Source: Macrolepiota albuminosa
Taxonomy: Eukaryota; Basidiomycota; Agaricomycetes; Agaricales; Agaricaceae
Assembly (NCBI GenBank): GCA_027475525.1
Contig: JAMWFC010000077.1
Location: 1,550,001 to 1,614,000, forward strand
Direction of reading: 5' to 3'
DNA: 64,000 bases
In this document: positions 1 to 11,390 of the stretch, in pieces
Numbering within the stretch: position 1 is the first letter of the stretch
Layout: each line of letters opens with the position of its first letter
Position numbers and translations under genes: made by a program
Notes under the pieces: model-generated
What the model saw: only the letters and a program-made list of their open reading frames with translations
Database searches by the model: none
What the model was told of the DNA's origin: nothing

Positions 1-159
1 ATATCTCTCGGACACATGTGGAAGGTATTCGGAGTGTGTGAATGTGGCCGAGGCCAAAACGCGATTTAGTGGACACCAGTTTTCACGCCTCGCATGATCT
101 TAAACCAAACAGCATCAATTTTTCCACGGTTTCAACGTTGTAGTGAGTAAACTACACTA

Positions 160-478
160 CAAAGTAAGTGTTGATTGATTGATTGATTTACAAATATTAA
201 TAACCATTCTTATAGCAACGCTTCGAAACTCGATTACAAAGTAAGTATTGATTGATTGATTGATTGATAGATATTAATAAATGATTGATCTAGCTACAAC
301 TTCAAAATTTGATTACAAAGTAAGTATTGACTGATTGATTGATTGATGACTATTAACAAATATTCTTATAGCGAAATTTTCACACTCAACTACAAAGTAA
401 GTAATGATTGATTGATTGATTGATGATCCTTAACAAACATTCAATAGCTCGACAACTTTCAGCTATTGATTGATCATT
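160..478 (+). repeat. Tandem 77-82 bp repeats carrying splice-like signals
   Basis: Four diverged units with starts about 77, 79, 77 and 82 bp apart. Each begins after ACAAA with GTAAGT (at 164, 241, 320, 397), continues with a (GATT)n run and a TTAAT/TTAAC-like branch site, and ends in TATAG, CTAG or AATAG, followed by a 25-26 bp spacer. The layout looks like short introns separated by micro-exons. It lies upstream of the Helitron reading frame and may be its 5' leader. The units differ by many substitutions, so they are not the exact 77-bp assembly duplications seen elsewhere. Confidence 0.7.
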
Positions 479-770
479 GTAAGTGATTTTTAATGTATTT
501 GAGCTTAGAAAATGCTTAAAAAATTCGAAAAAATCACAGAAAAATCAGGAAAAATTCAATTCAGCTAATAGTAAAAGTTTGGGCTATTGTAGTAAGTGAC
601 TTTTATTGTTTTTGAGCTTTATAAATGCTTATAAAATTCAAAAAAATCAAGAAAAATTCTATTCAGCTTACAGTAACACTTGGACAATTTTGAGCTATTG
701 ATATACTCATCATGTAAGTGTCTTTCAATAGTTTTAAGCTATGAAAATGCTTAAAAAACTATTCTTTCAG
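479..770 (+). repeat. Second donor-bearing tandem repeat family and last 3' splice site before the Helitron frame
   Basis: Three A/T-rich units start with GTAAGTG at 479, 592 and 714 and share a motif of the type TTTGAGCTT...AAATGCTTA-AAAATTC. The last unit ends in a clear polypyrimidine acceptor, TTCTTTCAG, at 762-770, after which the reading frame of the Helitron protein is open without a break. Splicing from the donor at 714 to 770 would join AT to G and create an ATG start codon. That is a suggestion from the bases only. Confidence 0.5.
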
Positions 771-864
771 GCAATCTTCAACTACTCATTCTAATAACGA
801 ACCCAGTACTCCTGAAGGTCAAAGACAGCAGGCTAGGATTCAAAGCAGGCTACAACAGTTACAA

Positions 865-1965
865 ATGACTGATCCTGATGAGCGTCGTGCAAATAGAAGT
901 AGAAGATCTACTTCAGTGGTTATACCACTTCATTATGGAACTGGGGATATGGGATCTGGGGATATAAGAATTGGAAGAAATAGTCAGATTGCCTCTAGCT
1001 CTTTAGAGAGGCCTATTGGACCAACTGTGGCTGTGGATTTATTTGCATCTGAGGATGTACAACTTGGAATCACAAGATTGGGGGATATGAGAACTGAGGG
1101 AAATAATCAGATTGCTTCAAGCTCTGATATATCTGGGGGAAATACAGGATTGAGGGATATGAGAACTGGGGGAAATAATCAGATTGCTTCAAGCTCTAGG
1201 GAAAATCCTTCTAGCTCTTTGAGGAGGCCTCTTAGACCACCAACTGTTGCTGAGGATCTATTTGCTAGGGCTATTCCTGAAACTCATTTACCTGAAGGAT
1301 GGAATGCTCCTTTGCAAAATCCAATTCCTAGAATGATACCACCTCTACCTCTTCCTGCATATAGAGCTCCTTATGTGCCTTCAATAGTAGCACCTCTACC
1401 AGCTACTGTGCATGGAAGAGATCATAGAGTGGGATCAGTCAATCAGCCTGTAGTTGGTGGGACTGCTATGAGTATACCTGAAACTCATTTGCCTGAAGGT
1501 TGGGATGCTCCTTTACAGAATCCTATACCTAGAATGCCTGCTTTGCATAGAGCTGCTTTGCCAAACTTCACAATGCCACTACCACTGCCACCTGCACCTG
1601 GGAATAGAGGAAGACAAATTAACCAGCAGGTTGCTCCTATACAAGCACAATCATTAGCAGCATTGCAAGACCAACAAAGGTTGAGGCATATTGCTGCAGC
1701 TGAGGAGCAGGATAGACAACGGCAGGCACTAGCAGTGTTACAAGAGCAGCAACAGCTCAGACATATTGCTATGGCTGAAGAGGAGGAGAGGCAACAAGAG
1801 TGGCAAAGGCAACAACAGGCATTAGCAGTATTGCATGAGCAACAACAGCTCAGAGATATTGCTATAGCTGAAGAGCAAGCAGTAGCAGAGGCACAAAGGG
1901 CTTTACACCAGCTAGAGGTGAGACAAAGACAACTTTTAAAGGTTGCATTGACTAAGAAAGATTAA
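865..1965 (+). pseudogene. Helitron RepHel N-terminal low-complexity region
   Basis: This is the amino-terminal part of the Helitron protein, rich in Pro, Gln and Ser, ending in a Gln/Glu-rich coiled-coil-like stretch (about residues 255-366) with repeated LxxLQEQQQLR patterns. A block beginning IPETHLPEGW occurs twice (about residues 132 and 205). The frame is also open upstream to a 3' splice site at 770, so the ATG at 865 may be internal. A single TAA at 1963-1965 ends it. The frame is unchanged afterwards and continues straight into the Rep region, so TAA looks like a C-to-T change of a Gln codon (CAA). No catalytic domain is visible here. Confidence 0.65.
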
Positions 1966-4900
1966 CAGGATGTAGATCTCAATCCTGAACATAGGCCTTT
2001 GAATCAGGCTAGGGCTGAAAGGATCTTACAAAACTGGCAACAGCAACATTTAGCTGATCTGGAAGAGGATTTCAATGATTTGGATCCTCATGAATTACAA
2101 AATATCCATGCAGCTTTTGATGAAATGCTTCAAAATCCTTTGGAGTATTTGGAGCATCCCATAGACAATGAGATTGATCCAAATCTACTGGATGATCCTA
2201 GGAATAATCCTGCTGAGAATATAGAGGAGGACTTGGAGTATGTGGATCCACCTGGAGACAATAGACAGCAATATTTACCAGCACCTCCTGACTTGGAGTA
2301 TGTGGATCCACCTGGGGATGTCATGCAGCAAAATGTACCAGCACCTCCTGTCTTACAGAGGATACAACAACCTGATGATGTTCAGCCTAGAAATGCTCTT
2401 CCAACAGGAAGACAGCATTATCTGGATGGATCCCCTTCACATTATCTTGGTTCTATGGATGTTGCATGTCCACACTGTCATGCTCTACATTTTGATGCTA
2501 AAAAGCTCTCCAAGTCTACTAGACGTAATCCAAAGTTTGGCATGTGCTGTTTACAAGGGCAGATTGATTTGCCTAGACTTGAAGATGCTCCACCAGAACT
2601 GCTTGGCTTACTCCAAGGTCACCATCCTCTTTCTGATGCTTTTAAAGCATCTATTTGCCAATACAATGCAGCCTTTGCATTTACATCTCTGGGAGTCAAA
2701 ATTGACCAGGCAATTACCAATGCTCCTGGACCATACAGCTTTAGGATCAATGGAGAGCTCCATCATCTGACAGGTGCTTTGCTTCCAACTGAAGGTGATC
2801 ATCCTGTGTATGCACAACTCTACTTCTATGATCACAATCAACAATTGGCTTTTCGTCAGGGAAGCAATCCTAGATTGGATCCTCAGATAATGGCCTCTTT
2901 GCAGGATATGCTTCATAGAGTCAATCCCTTTATTGGCTTATACAAGCTTGCAAAGCAGATTATGACAGAAGTTCCTGAAGGCCAACCACAAAGGCTTTCT
3001 GTTCAACTGAGGGCTGATTTTGGAGACCATCGACGCTATAACAACCCTAATGAACAGGAAGGAGTTGCTGCAATTATACCAGGAGATGGTTCTGAAGAAC
3101 GATCGGATCACCGTGACATAGTCCTGCATCTGCATGGAGGTCAATTGAAGCGAATCAGCCATCTACACCCCTATTACACTCCTCTGCATTACACTATCAT
3201 ATTTCCAACTGGAGAACCTGGATTTCACACCGATATTCAATCTCAATTTGGACCAGCAGGAGAACAAAGAGCCAAAAAAGTTAGCCAAACTGCATATTAT
3301 GCATATAGGCTGCAGCAAAGAGCTTTGGAAGCTAATGCTGCATTGCTTTGGAGTGGCAGACTGTTTCAGCAATATGTTGTGGATGCATGGGCATCAACTG
3401 AGCAGAACAAGCTCAATTGGGTCCGGCACAATCAAAAGAAGATTAGGGCTGAAGTGTATCAAGGGGTGGTTGATGTGGCTGCTGGAGATGAAGACTTACG
3501 CAGGCAAAGCCGACGGGTAGTCCTTCCCTCTTCTCATGTTGGAAGTGAACGACACATGCAGCAATTATTCCAGGACTCTATGGCTATTTGCAGGCATTTC
3601 CATAAACCAGATCTCTTCATCACCATGACTGCCAATCCAAAGTGGCCAGAAATTGAAGAGGCTCTGCTAAAGGAACCTATGGTTAATGGAAAGAGGCAAA
3701 CAGCTTCTGACCGTCCAGATATTGTTGCCAGAGTATTTGAACTCAAGAAGAATGCTCTTTTGAAGGACATAAAAGATGGTCTGTTTGGAAAATGTGTGGC
3801 ATCTGTCCATACTATTGAATTTCAAAAGAGGGGACTTCCACATATACATATCTTGATCTTTTTCCATCATCATGACAAGATCAAAGACGCAGCTCATGTG
3901 GACACTATTGTTTCTGCTCAAATTCCTGATCCAGTGACTCAGCCTCAATTGTATCAGGTATTGGCTTTGCTTGAATTATCAATGCAGTAACTGACCTTTG
4001 TTATTAGGTTGTTACTACCAATATGGTTCATGGTCCATGTGGAGCAGATTTTCCCAATGCCAAGTGCATGGTAGATGGCAAATGTTCCAAGAGATATCCC
4101 AAGGAATTTCAGGAAGCTACACAGTATGGTGATGATGGCTATCCCCAATATGCCAGACCTAACAATGGCCGCTTTTTTGAAAAGCATGGTCGTCATTATG
4201 ACAATCGTAATGTTGTCCCATACAATCCATATCTCTCAGCCAAATTCCAATGTCATATCAATGTGGAAGTCTGTGCTTCAGTAGATGCAATCAAATACAT
4301 TCACAAGTACATCTACAAGGGCCATGATAGGACAACTTTGGAGATTGCTAGGGAGGAGAGGGATGAAATCAAGGAACACTTGGATGCCAGATACATTTCT
4401 GCTCCTGAGGCTTGCTGGCACATCTTTGAATTCAACATGCATGCTGAATATCCTTCAGTGTACAGATTGCCTGTGCACTTGGAAAACCAGCATGAAGTCT
4501 ATTTCCCAGATGATGAACCAATACAGGTGGTGGCTGCTAGACCTAATGCAGACAAGACTGCACTCACAGCTTGGTTTGAAGCCAATACCAGGTTTCTCAA
4601 TAATAACACCACTTATCAGAACTTTCCAACCAAGTTTGTTTATGAAGCATCTAAACGGAGTTGGAAGGAGAGGCAGAGAGGGACAGCAATTGGAAGGATG
4701 TATTTTGCTTCACCAAGACAGGGAGAAAGGTTCTATCTCAGGATGCTCTTGACTGTTGTAACCAATGCAACTTCATGGGCTGATCTCAGGACAGTCAATG
4801 GCCATATCTATCCCACTTATCAAGAAGCATGCAAAGCTCTAGGTCTTTTGGAGGATGATGCAGAATGGAGGCAGTGTCTCACTGAAGCTGCTCCGATCCA

Positions 4901-5210
4901 ACTAGGATCAGCTCTCAGGCAGCTGTTTTGCACTATTCTATTCCACTGTGCTCCTGCCACTCCTGAGGCTCTATGGGACGAATTCAAACATTCTATCTGT
5001 GATGATCTTCGACACAGATTGGAACATACTAGGCAATACAGGGACCGAGTCTTTACCAATGAGGATGTCTATGACTATGGCCTTTATCTCATCAATGACA
5101 CTTTGATGAATTTTGGAAAAACTCTGAAAGACTTTCCCAACATGCCAGAGGCTCAACAGAATTGGAACATAGTTCCAGGTAATTGGCATTTGCATAAAAG
5201 ATTGACTTGA
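1966..5210 (+). pseudogene. Helitron Rep (HUH endonuclease) region
   Basis: Helitron_like_N/Rep region in the same frame as the upstream piece. Visible in order: a CPHC...CC zinc-finger-like module (about 2466-2550), the conserved block around AWASTEQNKLNW (3385-3420), the HUH motif GLPHIHIL (about 3832-3855), and the Tyr motif KYIHKYIYKGHD (about 4292-4327). An intron at 3958-4007 (50 bp, CTGAC branch site) joins LYQ to VVTTNMVHG, the classical cysteine-rich stretch of these proteins. A second intron at 5179-5229 joins IVPG to NRLLEDE. The protein would nick and join single-stranded DNA during rolling-circle transposition. No nonsense codon occurs within this segment itself. Confidence 0.85.
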
Positions 5211-5229
5211 ACACTGATCATTCTTCTAG

Positions 5230-6704
5230 GCAACAGGCTTTTAGAAGATGAAACCAATTATGATGTTGAGGAGCTCAAGCAAAGAGTGGAGAGTAACAAG
5301 GCCAAGTTCAATGTGGAACAACTGGAGACTTTCAATGCTGTCATAAACTCAGTGAACAACAATTTGGGCAGGATGCTATTCATTCACAGTGCTGGAGGAT
5401 GTGGCAAAACCTTTGTCTGCAATACTCTGGCTGCTGCAGTTCGTTCCAATGGAGATGTGGCATTATGTGTAGCATCATCTGGCATTGCTGCCTTATTGTT
5501 GGAAGGGGGTAGGACAGCTCATTCAAGATTCAAAATTCCCATTCCTGCTCTTGACACATCTATTGCCAATATCAAGAGAGGAACCCAGTTATCACAGCTC
5601 ATACTTCGCACCAAAGTTGTTATTTGGGATGAAGTTCCAATGCAACACAAAAATGCCATTGACTCTGTCGATCGTGGCTTCAGAGACATCTTCGATAATG
5701 ACATTTCCTTTGGTGGAGTCACTGTGGTTTTTGGAGGGGACTTTAGGCAAACTCTTCCAGTGGTTCCACATGGACTCAGGCAGCAGATGATTGCTGCTTC
5801 ACTCAAAAGGGGCCAACTTTGGGATAATATTCAAGTCCATTACTTGGTCCAAAATATGCGGTTGGAGCAGACTGTAGACAATATTGCTCATGCAGCTTGG
5901 TTGTTGGATGTTGGTGCAGGGAAAAATCTAGGACCTGGAGAAACAGTCAAACTGCCTGAAAGGATGATCTGTGATGACAATTCTATCACTGGATTGATTT
6001 CTTCCACATATCCTGATATTGGTCATCCTCAAAATGATCAGTATTATCTGGACCGGACTATTCTCTCTGGCAAGAACTCTGATATAGAGGAGATTAATGC
6101 AGAAGTTCTAGAGAGGTATCCAGGGGAAGAAAGGATTTTACAGAGTGCAGATTCTGTTCTCTCTGATAACAGGAATCCTGATGGCCTTGCCTTATATCCT
6201 GTGGAATATCTCAACTCTTTAAAAGCCAGTAGTTTGCCTTTGGCTAAACTGGCTTTGAAGATTGGAGTTCCTGTCATGCTCCTCAGAAATCTGGACACAA
6301 CCGAAGGACTTTGCAATGGAACAAGAATGATTGTCACTCACATTAGCACCAGAGTCCTCAGATGTCGTATTATCAGTGGAGATGCCAAGTTTGCAGGTTC
6401 AACTGTTTTGATTCCAAGGATCAATCTAGATGCCTCTGAAGAGGATTTGCCCATACCATTACGCAGGAGACAGTTTCCAATTCGATTGGCCTTTGCTATG
6501 ACTATCAACAAGTCTCAAGGGCAATCAGTCAAGCATGTTGGATTGGACCTTTGATCACCGGTTTTTACACATGGCCAACTCTATGTTGCACTTTCTCGAT
6601 GCACATCAGGAGATCGTATCAAGGTGATTTTGTCAGAAGAAAATACATCAAGAGTGACTGCAAATATTGTGTATCAAGAAGTTCTTAATGGTTTACAAAT
6701 GTAA
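5230..6704 (+). pseudogene. Helitron PIF1-like helicase region with in-frame TGA
   Basis: Superfamily 1 PIF1-type helicase, the C-terminal half of a Helitron RepHel protein. Visible motifs: Walker A SAGGCGKT (about 5389-5412), motif II VVIWDEVPM (about 5617-5643), motif III GGDFRQTLPVV (about 5737-5769), and NKSQGQS (about 6508-6528). The frame breaks at TGA 6552-6554, exactly where an Arg codon is expected, and then resumes as [18 protein letters not shown], the conserved motif VI, to a TAA at 6702-6704. CGA to TGA is a C-to-T change at a CpG. With the TAA at 1963 this copy cannot make full-length protein without readthrough. Confidence 0.85.
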
Positions 6705-6925
6705 GTGTGATTGTTAATTATATACTTATTACTAACTTTATATTTTAGCATCTAACTTGATACTGTACATATAACTTGGAATTGTAGCATTATTTTTTGG
6801 GTTTACAAATGTGAGTATGATTGTTAATTACCTACTTATTACTAACTTTTATATTTTAGCATCTAACTTGATATTTGTTGATACTGTACTAATAGAATAT
6901 ATATAACTTGGAATTGTAACATCAT
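6691..6925. repeat. Tandem duplication of about 110 bp behind the helicase
   Basis: Two diverged copies start at 6691 and 6801 with GTTTACAAATGT(A/G)AGT and share the TTATTACTAACTTT and TATTTTAGCATCTAACTTGAT blocks. The first copy overlaps the last codons of the Helitron frame. Confidence 0.7.
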
Positions 6926-7020
6926 TTCTTGATAAATGTGAACTTTCTATTCTTTAACAACATATGCTTGAACCAGTAAGACATAATGAAAGTAAGTCAT
7001 GATAAGAGTTGAGTTATGAA

Positions 7021-7990
7021 TATACATATTTGGAACCCCTAACTGAATGAAGTGAGGTTGGGGTGAAGGCTGAGTTACTTATATACATACTTGGAGCCCT
7101 AACCAAACGAAGTGAGGTTGGGGTGAAGGCTGAATTGGGGGGGTTTTAGGGGCAAAGCCCCCAACGAGCTACGAAATTCATGCCAAAGGCACAAAGGCTG
7201 GGAATGAGCACTGAGTTGTGAAATGCCAAGGCCTTAACCGAACAAAGTGAGGTTGAGGCTGAGAATGAGCACTGAGTTGTGAAATGCCGAGGCCTTAACC
7301 GAACAAAGTGAGGTTGAGGCTGGGATTAAGCACTGAGTTCTCTATACATACTTGGAGCCCTAACCGAGGCCTTAACCGAACAAAGTGAGGTTGAGGCTGG
7401 GATTAAGCACTGAGTTCTCTATACATACTTGGAGCCCTAACCGAACAAAGTGAGGTTAGTGGAGACTTAGTTGGGGGGGGTTTGGGGGCAAAGCCCCCAA
7501 CAAGCTACAAAATTTGTGCCGAAGGCACAAATTGTAGCTTGTTTAATTATGGGCTAAAAGAGGCTGGGATTAAGCATTGAGTTGTGAAGACCGAGGCCTT
7601 AACCAAACAAAGTGAGGTTGAGGCTGGGATTAAGCATTGAGTTGTGAAGACCGAGGCTTTAACCAAACAAAGTGAGGTTGAGGCTGGGATTAAGCATTGA
7701 GTTGTGAAGACCGAGGCCTTAACTGAACAAAGTGAGGTTGAGGCTGGGATTAAGCACTGAGTTCTCTATACATACTTGGAGCCCTAACCGAACAAAGTGA
7801 GGTTAGGGTGGAGGCTTAGTTGGGGGGTAAGCACTGAGTTCTCTATACATACTTGGAGCCCTAACCGAACAAAGTGAGGTTAGGGTGGAGGCTTAGTTGG
7901 GGGGGGGGGTTGGGGGTGAAGCCCCCAACAAGCTACAAAATTCATGCCAAAGGCATGAATCGTAGCTCGTTTAATTATGGGCTAAAAACT
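7021..7990. repeat. Hairpin-rich tandem repeat block
   Basis: Repeated modules include CTAACCGAACAAAGTGAGGT and AGCACTGAGTT, with three near-perfect 60-bp units at 7561-7740. Three partly or fully preserved copies (near 7140-7190, 7478-7560, 7900-7990) carry the short hairpin GGGGGCAAAGCCCCC-type and then a larger imperfect palindrome in which AGCTACGA/AATTCATGCC pairs with GGCATGAATCGTAGCT. Two 77-bp perfect duplications (7287-7444 and 7751-7904) lie inside and are probably assembly artefacts. The block may be the amplified 3' end of a Helitron. No gene is visible. Confidence 0.7.
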
Positions 7991-8880
7991 GTAAGCCTCC
8001 TGGTAGCAGTTTCAACAAAAATATATCTCCAAAACATTCCAATAAATACGCAGACAGTACAGAACAAAGGGCAGGGACCAGCTCAAGCTATCAGCTTAAC
8101 AATAGTCCAACCACTGTAATGGGGAGAGGAAGCATGGGAGCTGGCAGAAGTGATGAGATGGGATCAATTTGTGATGATCTAGATCAAGATCAGATCTGAC
8201 AATGCCTGATTTGACATGACTGAAAGGGGAAAGGAAAAGAAGCATGGAGGGATGTCAAAAGAAGCATGGAATGCAGAGAAGCACTAAAAGGGGAAAGAAG
8301 GATCTATGAATGGGATCATGCTAAATAGAGCTGAAGCAAATGGGGAAGTGGCAATCAAAGACATCCAGAGAAATGGTGGAACTGGTGGCACCAAAACAGG
8401 CCTGAAAGGAAAATTGGACTATCAAATATGTTATTGAGGCTGAGGAGTTTACAACAAGGAGTCATGTGTAGCTCATGGTCTGTGCACCAGAAAAACAGTA
8501 TAAATAGCCCAAATTTAGTAGAGAATAGACAGGCATTTGATAGGCAAAGGCTCAGTGGTTCTCAGAAAGTGAATCATCTAGGCTAGAGTTTATTGAACAC
8601 CTCTTATTGGAAGTCTATTGGTAGACAAAGACTAAGTGGTTCCCAGGGAGTGAACTACTTAAGCTGGAGTTTATTGAGAACCTTCTTCTGCATTGCAGGA
8701 TATTTATTCTGTGAAGCACTCAATACATCAACCTTATCATCAAGCACCAGTGTGGATTAGAGGTCACTTTCTAAGACTTCAAGAAAGTCCCAGAACTATC
8801 AGTACTACTTGCCACCAAGTACTACAGTGCAAGCTACAGAATGTTAGCATAAGTTATGACTTTGAGTATATAGGTGACTT
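7968..8880 (+). repeat. LTR-like repeat, copy 1
   Basis: Direct repeat of 11,391-12,400. Shared landmarks are CTGTAAGCCTCCTGGTAGCA, CCAACCACTGTAATGGGGAG, a TATA box in CAGTATAAATAGCCC (about 8499) and CCCAGAACTATCAGTA near the end. The layout (promoter-like TATA box, no reading frame, paired direct copies) suggests the LTRs of a degenerate retroelement, but exact TG...CA ends and a target duplication could not be fixed. Confidence 0.5.
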
Positions 8881-11390
8881 GTAGATGTAAATATAGAGTT
8901 AGTCCTTAGTCACACCAATATAAGGTAGTACGACTGATGGGTGGTGCTCTGTGTATTTCTAGATTTGATGAAAAAAAATAAGGTTCAATAGTAAAGAGTA
9001 GTAAATACCGATTGCTATAGCCACCAGGGCTCAGAGAGGGATTTGAAAAGAGAGAGAGATATCCAAAAATGGTAAGCCATTTATATAATGTTGGGGATGA
9101 TGTAGGATCAACTGGTTGAATAAGTCCTCTTCTCAACATAACTCACCCTCAGTCTTGTTGTAACTGACTGAGGGTGTTGTCCTGTATGTATGATAGTATA
9201 TATAGGTGATTACTGTAACAATGGTTAGATTGTAGTTGATTTAAACAATGGGGGAAACAGACAGAAGGGGCATTGTGTTGATATAACAAATGGAGATTTT
9301 ATTCAATTGGAAATAATATCTTTACTTTTTACTATCATGTGATCCATATTGTTCATCTGTACAAAACTCACATAAGTAGTAGACTGGATATGCATGATAA
9401 TAGCATCTTCAATTTTTACCATAATGTGATTCTTATAGTTGTAGTATGAAATAAGTCTTAAACTGCCTCAGTCTTTGGTAAAAGAACTCTGTTAACCTGT
9501 AGTACGAAATAAGTCTTAAACTGCTACAGGTTAAATGTAAGTAAACAGGACAGATCTACATATTAGAGGTGACAACATACCCTCAGTTTTTGGTAAAAGA
9601 ACTGAGGAATAGAATTGGGTCACACCACACATAGAGACCTGGTGGCTGAGTAACTGTACAGAACAATTGAGTATGATTGCCCTGGAGAAGTAAATAAATA
9701 AATTAAATAAAAGAGAATAAACCATTGAGTAGCCAGGAAGTAACCAAGAGATGCTGCTGCCACAGTAAGAAATCTACCAATGATGAGTCTACGGTGACAA
9801 TATTTTGTCTGTATAAATGCCCACATAAGCAGTAGACTAGATAAACATGGGAAGAATGTCTTCAATTTTTACTGTCATGTGATTTATATTGTTTGTCTGT
9901 ACAGATTCCCATGCAAGCAGTAAACTGTATATGCATAGAATAATAATATTGATTTTTACTGTCAGGTGATTCATCCTGCTGGTGCTGAAAGGCATTTTCA
10001 TTAGAAAAAGTCTATGTAAAAGAAACCTGTTATATCATTTACTATAGGCCAATTTCAAAAAGTCTTTGAACAAAGCAAATATAGTCTGAGGTGTCAAGCT
10101 TTCAGTATGTTCAGCTCTGTCAATGTCAATGCTAATGATTCTGATAGCAGTGCCCCAACAGGTAGCAGCACCTAACATTCATCTCTATTTGGAATTTATC
10201 AGGGTTTAGTAAACTACTTTTCCATAGATGTGCTAGTTCCTTGTTAGAATCTTAGTCCTAATCAACTTGACAATGTGTTAGTTAATTCCTCAATTGTGTA
10301 CAAAAGACTATATTTTATAGTATTTGACAATGTGTTAGTTAATTTTACATATACATTGTCAGGATATGCATAGCAAATATGTCGATGATGACTCACCCTC
10401 AGTCATGTACAAAAGACTGAGGGTTCATATAGAATATTGTAGTATATATATAGGTATTGTGTAAGGGTCAACATATGTTTTGAACAATGGATGAGCAAAT
10501 TCTGTGGGGAGGTTTGGAGTGCACATAGCATTTCATTCCATTTATCAGTTGTAGTCCTCTGTTTGTTGTTCCAGGGGAGAGGACAGCAGTTGTGTTGGTG
10601 GAGCTATCATAGGGCAGGGTTTGGAGGCTGTTGAGGTTGGGCAGGCTGAGGCCAAGGTGCAAATGGCCCTCTTGGCCCCCCACAGGGTCTTGGGCAGTCT
10701 TCCAGAAACCATTTTGTAGGAGCTGGAAGTGACAGGGGAGTTGGCATACATTTGCTAGTCCAGAGCATGCAGGAACTGGCTGGCAGATTGGCTGTAGGCT
10801 CTACTTGAGTCAGAGGCCTAGAAGCAGAAATTGGGGGTGGGTATAGGAGTTGGGGGGTGCTGTGATTGTATTGTTCTGATATTGGGTGACCATAGATGTC
10901 AGTCTGGTAGCCCACAGGATAGTAGATGGGAATGTATATAGACATTGAGAATGGAGTAAGAGGGGGTCTTGATATTATGTCAGGTTCTGCTGATGACAGG
11001 GGCTTCTGATGGCAAGCAAGTTCTTACTAGGTAGACTCAAAGTCTATAGGATGTTGCATGAGGGTGCTCCAGAGAGTATGCAAGGCACCAGAATTCGAAG
11101 GGGCAAAGGAGCAGGATTTCAGGCTAAGTTCAAGATACGGCAATGGAGAATGGAGCCAGGTAAGGCAGAGAGACAAGGAGGAAGTGATTGGAAAAGAAAC
11201 TGAGACCAGAAAATAGAAGAGAAAATTGAAATGAGACTTGTGAGAAGGAGAAAATAGATTGGGCAAATAATATGAGATAGACAGATGAGTATAGAGGCAG
11301 AGGTTTTAACAATATTAAGACTGACATTGATGATGATACAATGCTGTACCAGCAGTCAGGGACACACCATGCACCAGAAGTCAAAATAAA
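8881..11390. other. Decayed retroelement-like DNA between two LTR-like repeats
   Basis: A/T-rich, CpG-poor, without an intact gene. Two short inverted repeats ACCCTCAGTC...GACTGAGGGT occur at 9147-9176 and 10397-10424, each followed by GTAGTATATATA-like or GATAGTATATATA-like sequence, suggesting copies of one small element. On the minus strand about 10,607-11,000 a Pro/Tyr-rich open frame (for example YYPVGYQTDIYGHP) may be a remnant of a Gag-like or transposon accessory protein; I do not recognise it. Confidence 0.4.

Larger units (their letters stand above)
771..7990 (+). mobile_element. Decayed autonomous Helitron (rolling-circle transposon)
   Basis: One long plus-strand reading frame, interrupted by two introns and two nonsense codons, encodes the Rep plus PIF1-like helicase pair that defines autonomous Helitrons. 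The ends are uncertain. The 5' end may lie in the repeat array at 160-770 or before the window. Near 7,900-7,990 a hairpin followed by TTAATTATGGGCTAA resembles a Helitron 3' terminus (hairpin then CTRR), but that unit is repeated several times from 7,100 onward, so I cannot choose the real end. CpG dinucleotides are scarce, as expected for an old methylated element. Confidence 0.7.

Noticed and set aside
160..478. CRISPR-like regularly spaced direct repeats
   Set aside because: The organism is a fungus, the repeats are longer than the spacers, they diverge from each other, and each carries GTAAGT and AG signals. A tandem intron-like array fits better.
2221..2340. Another tandem duplication in the Helitron frame
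   Set aside because: Period is 60 bp with several differences (DLEYVDPPGD twice). This is an ordinary old coding repeat, not of the 77-bp class.
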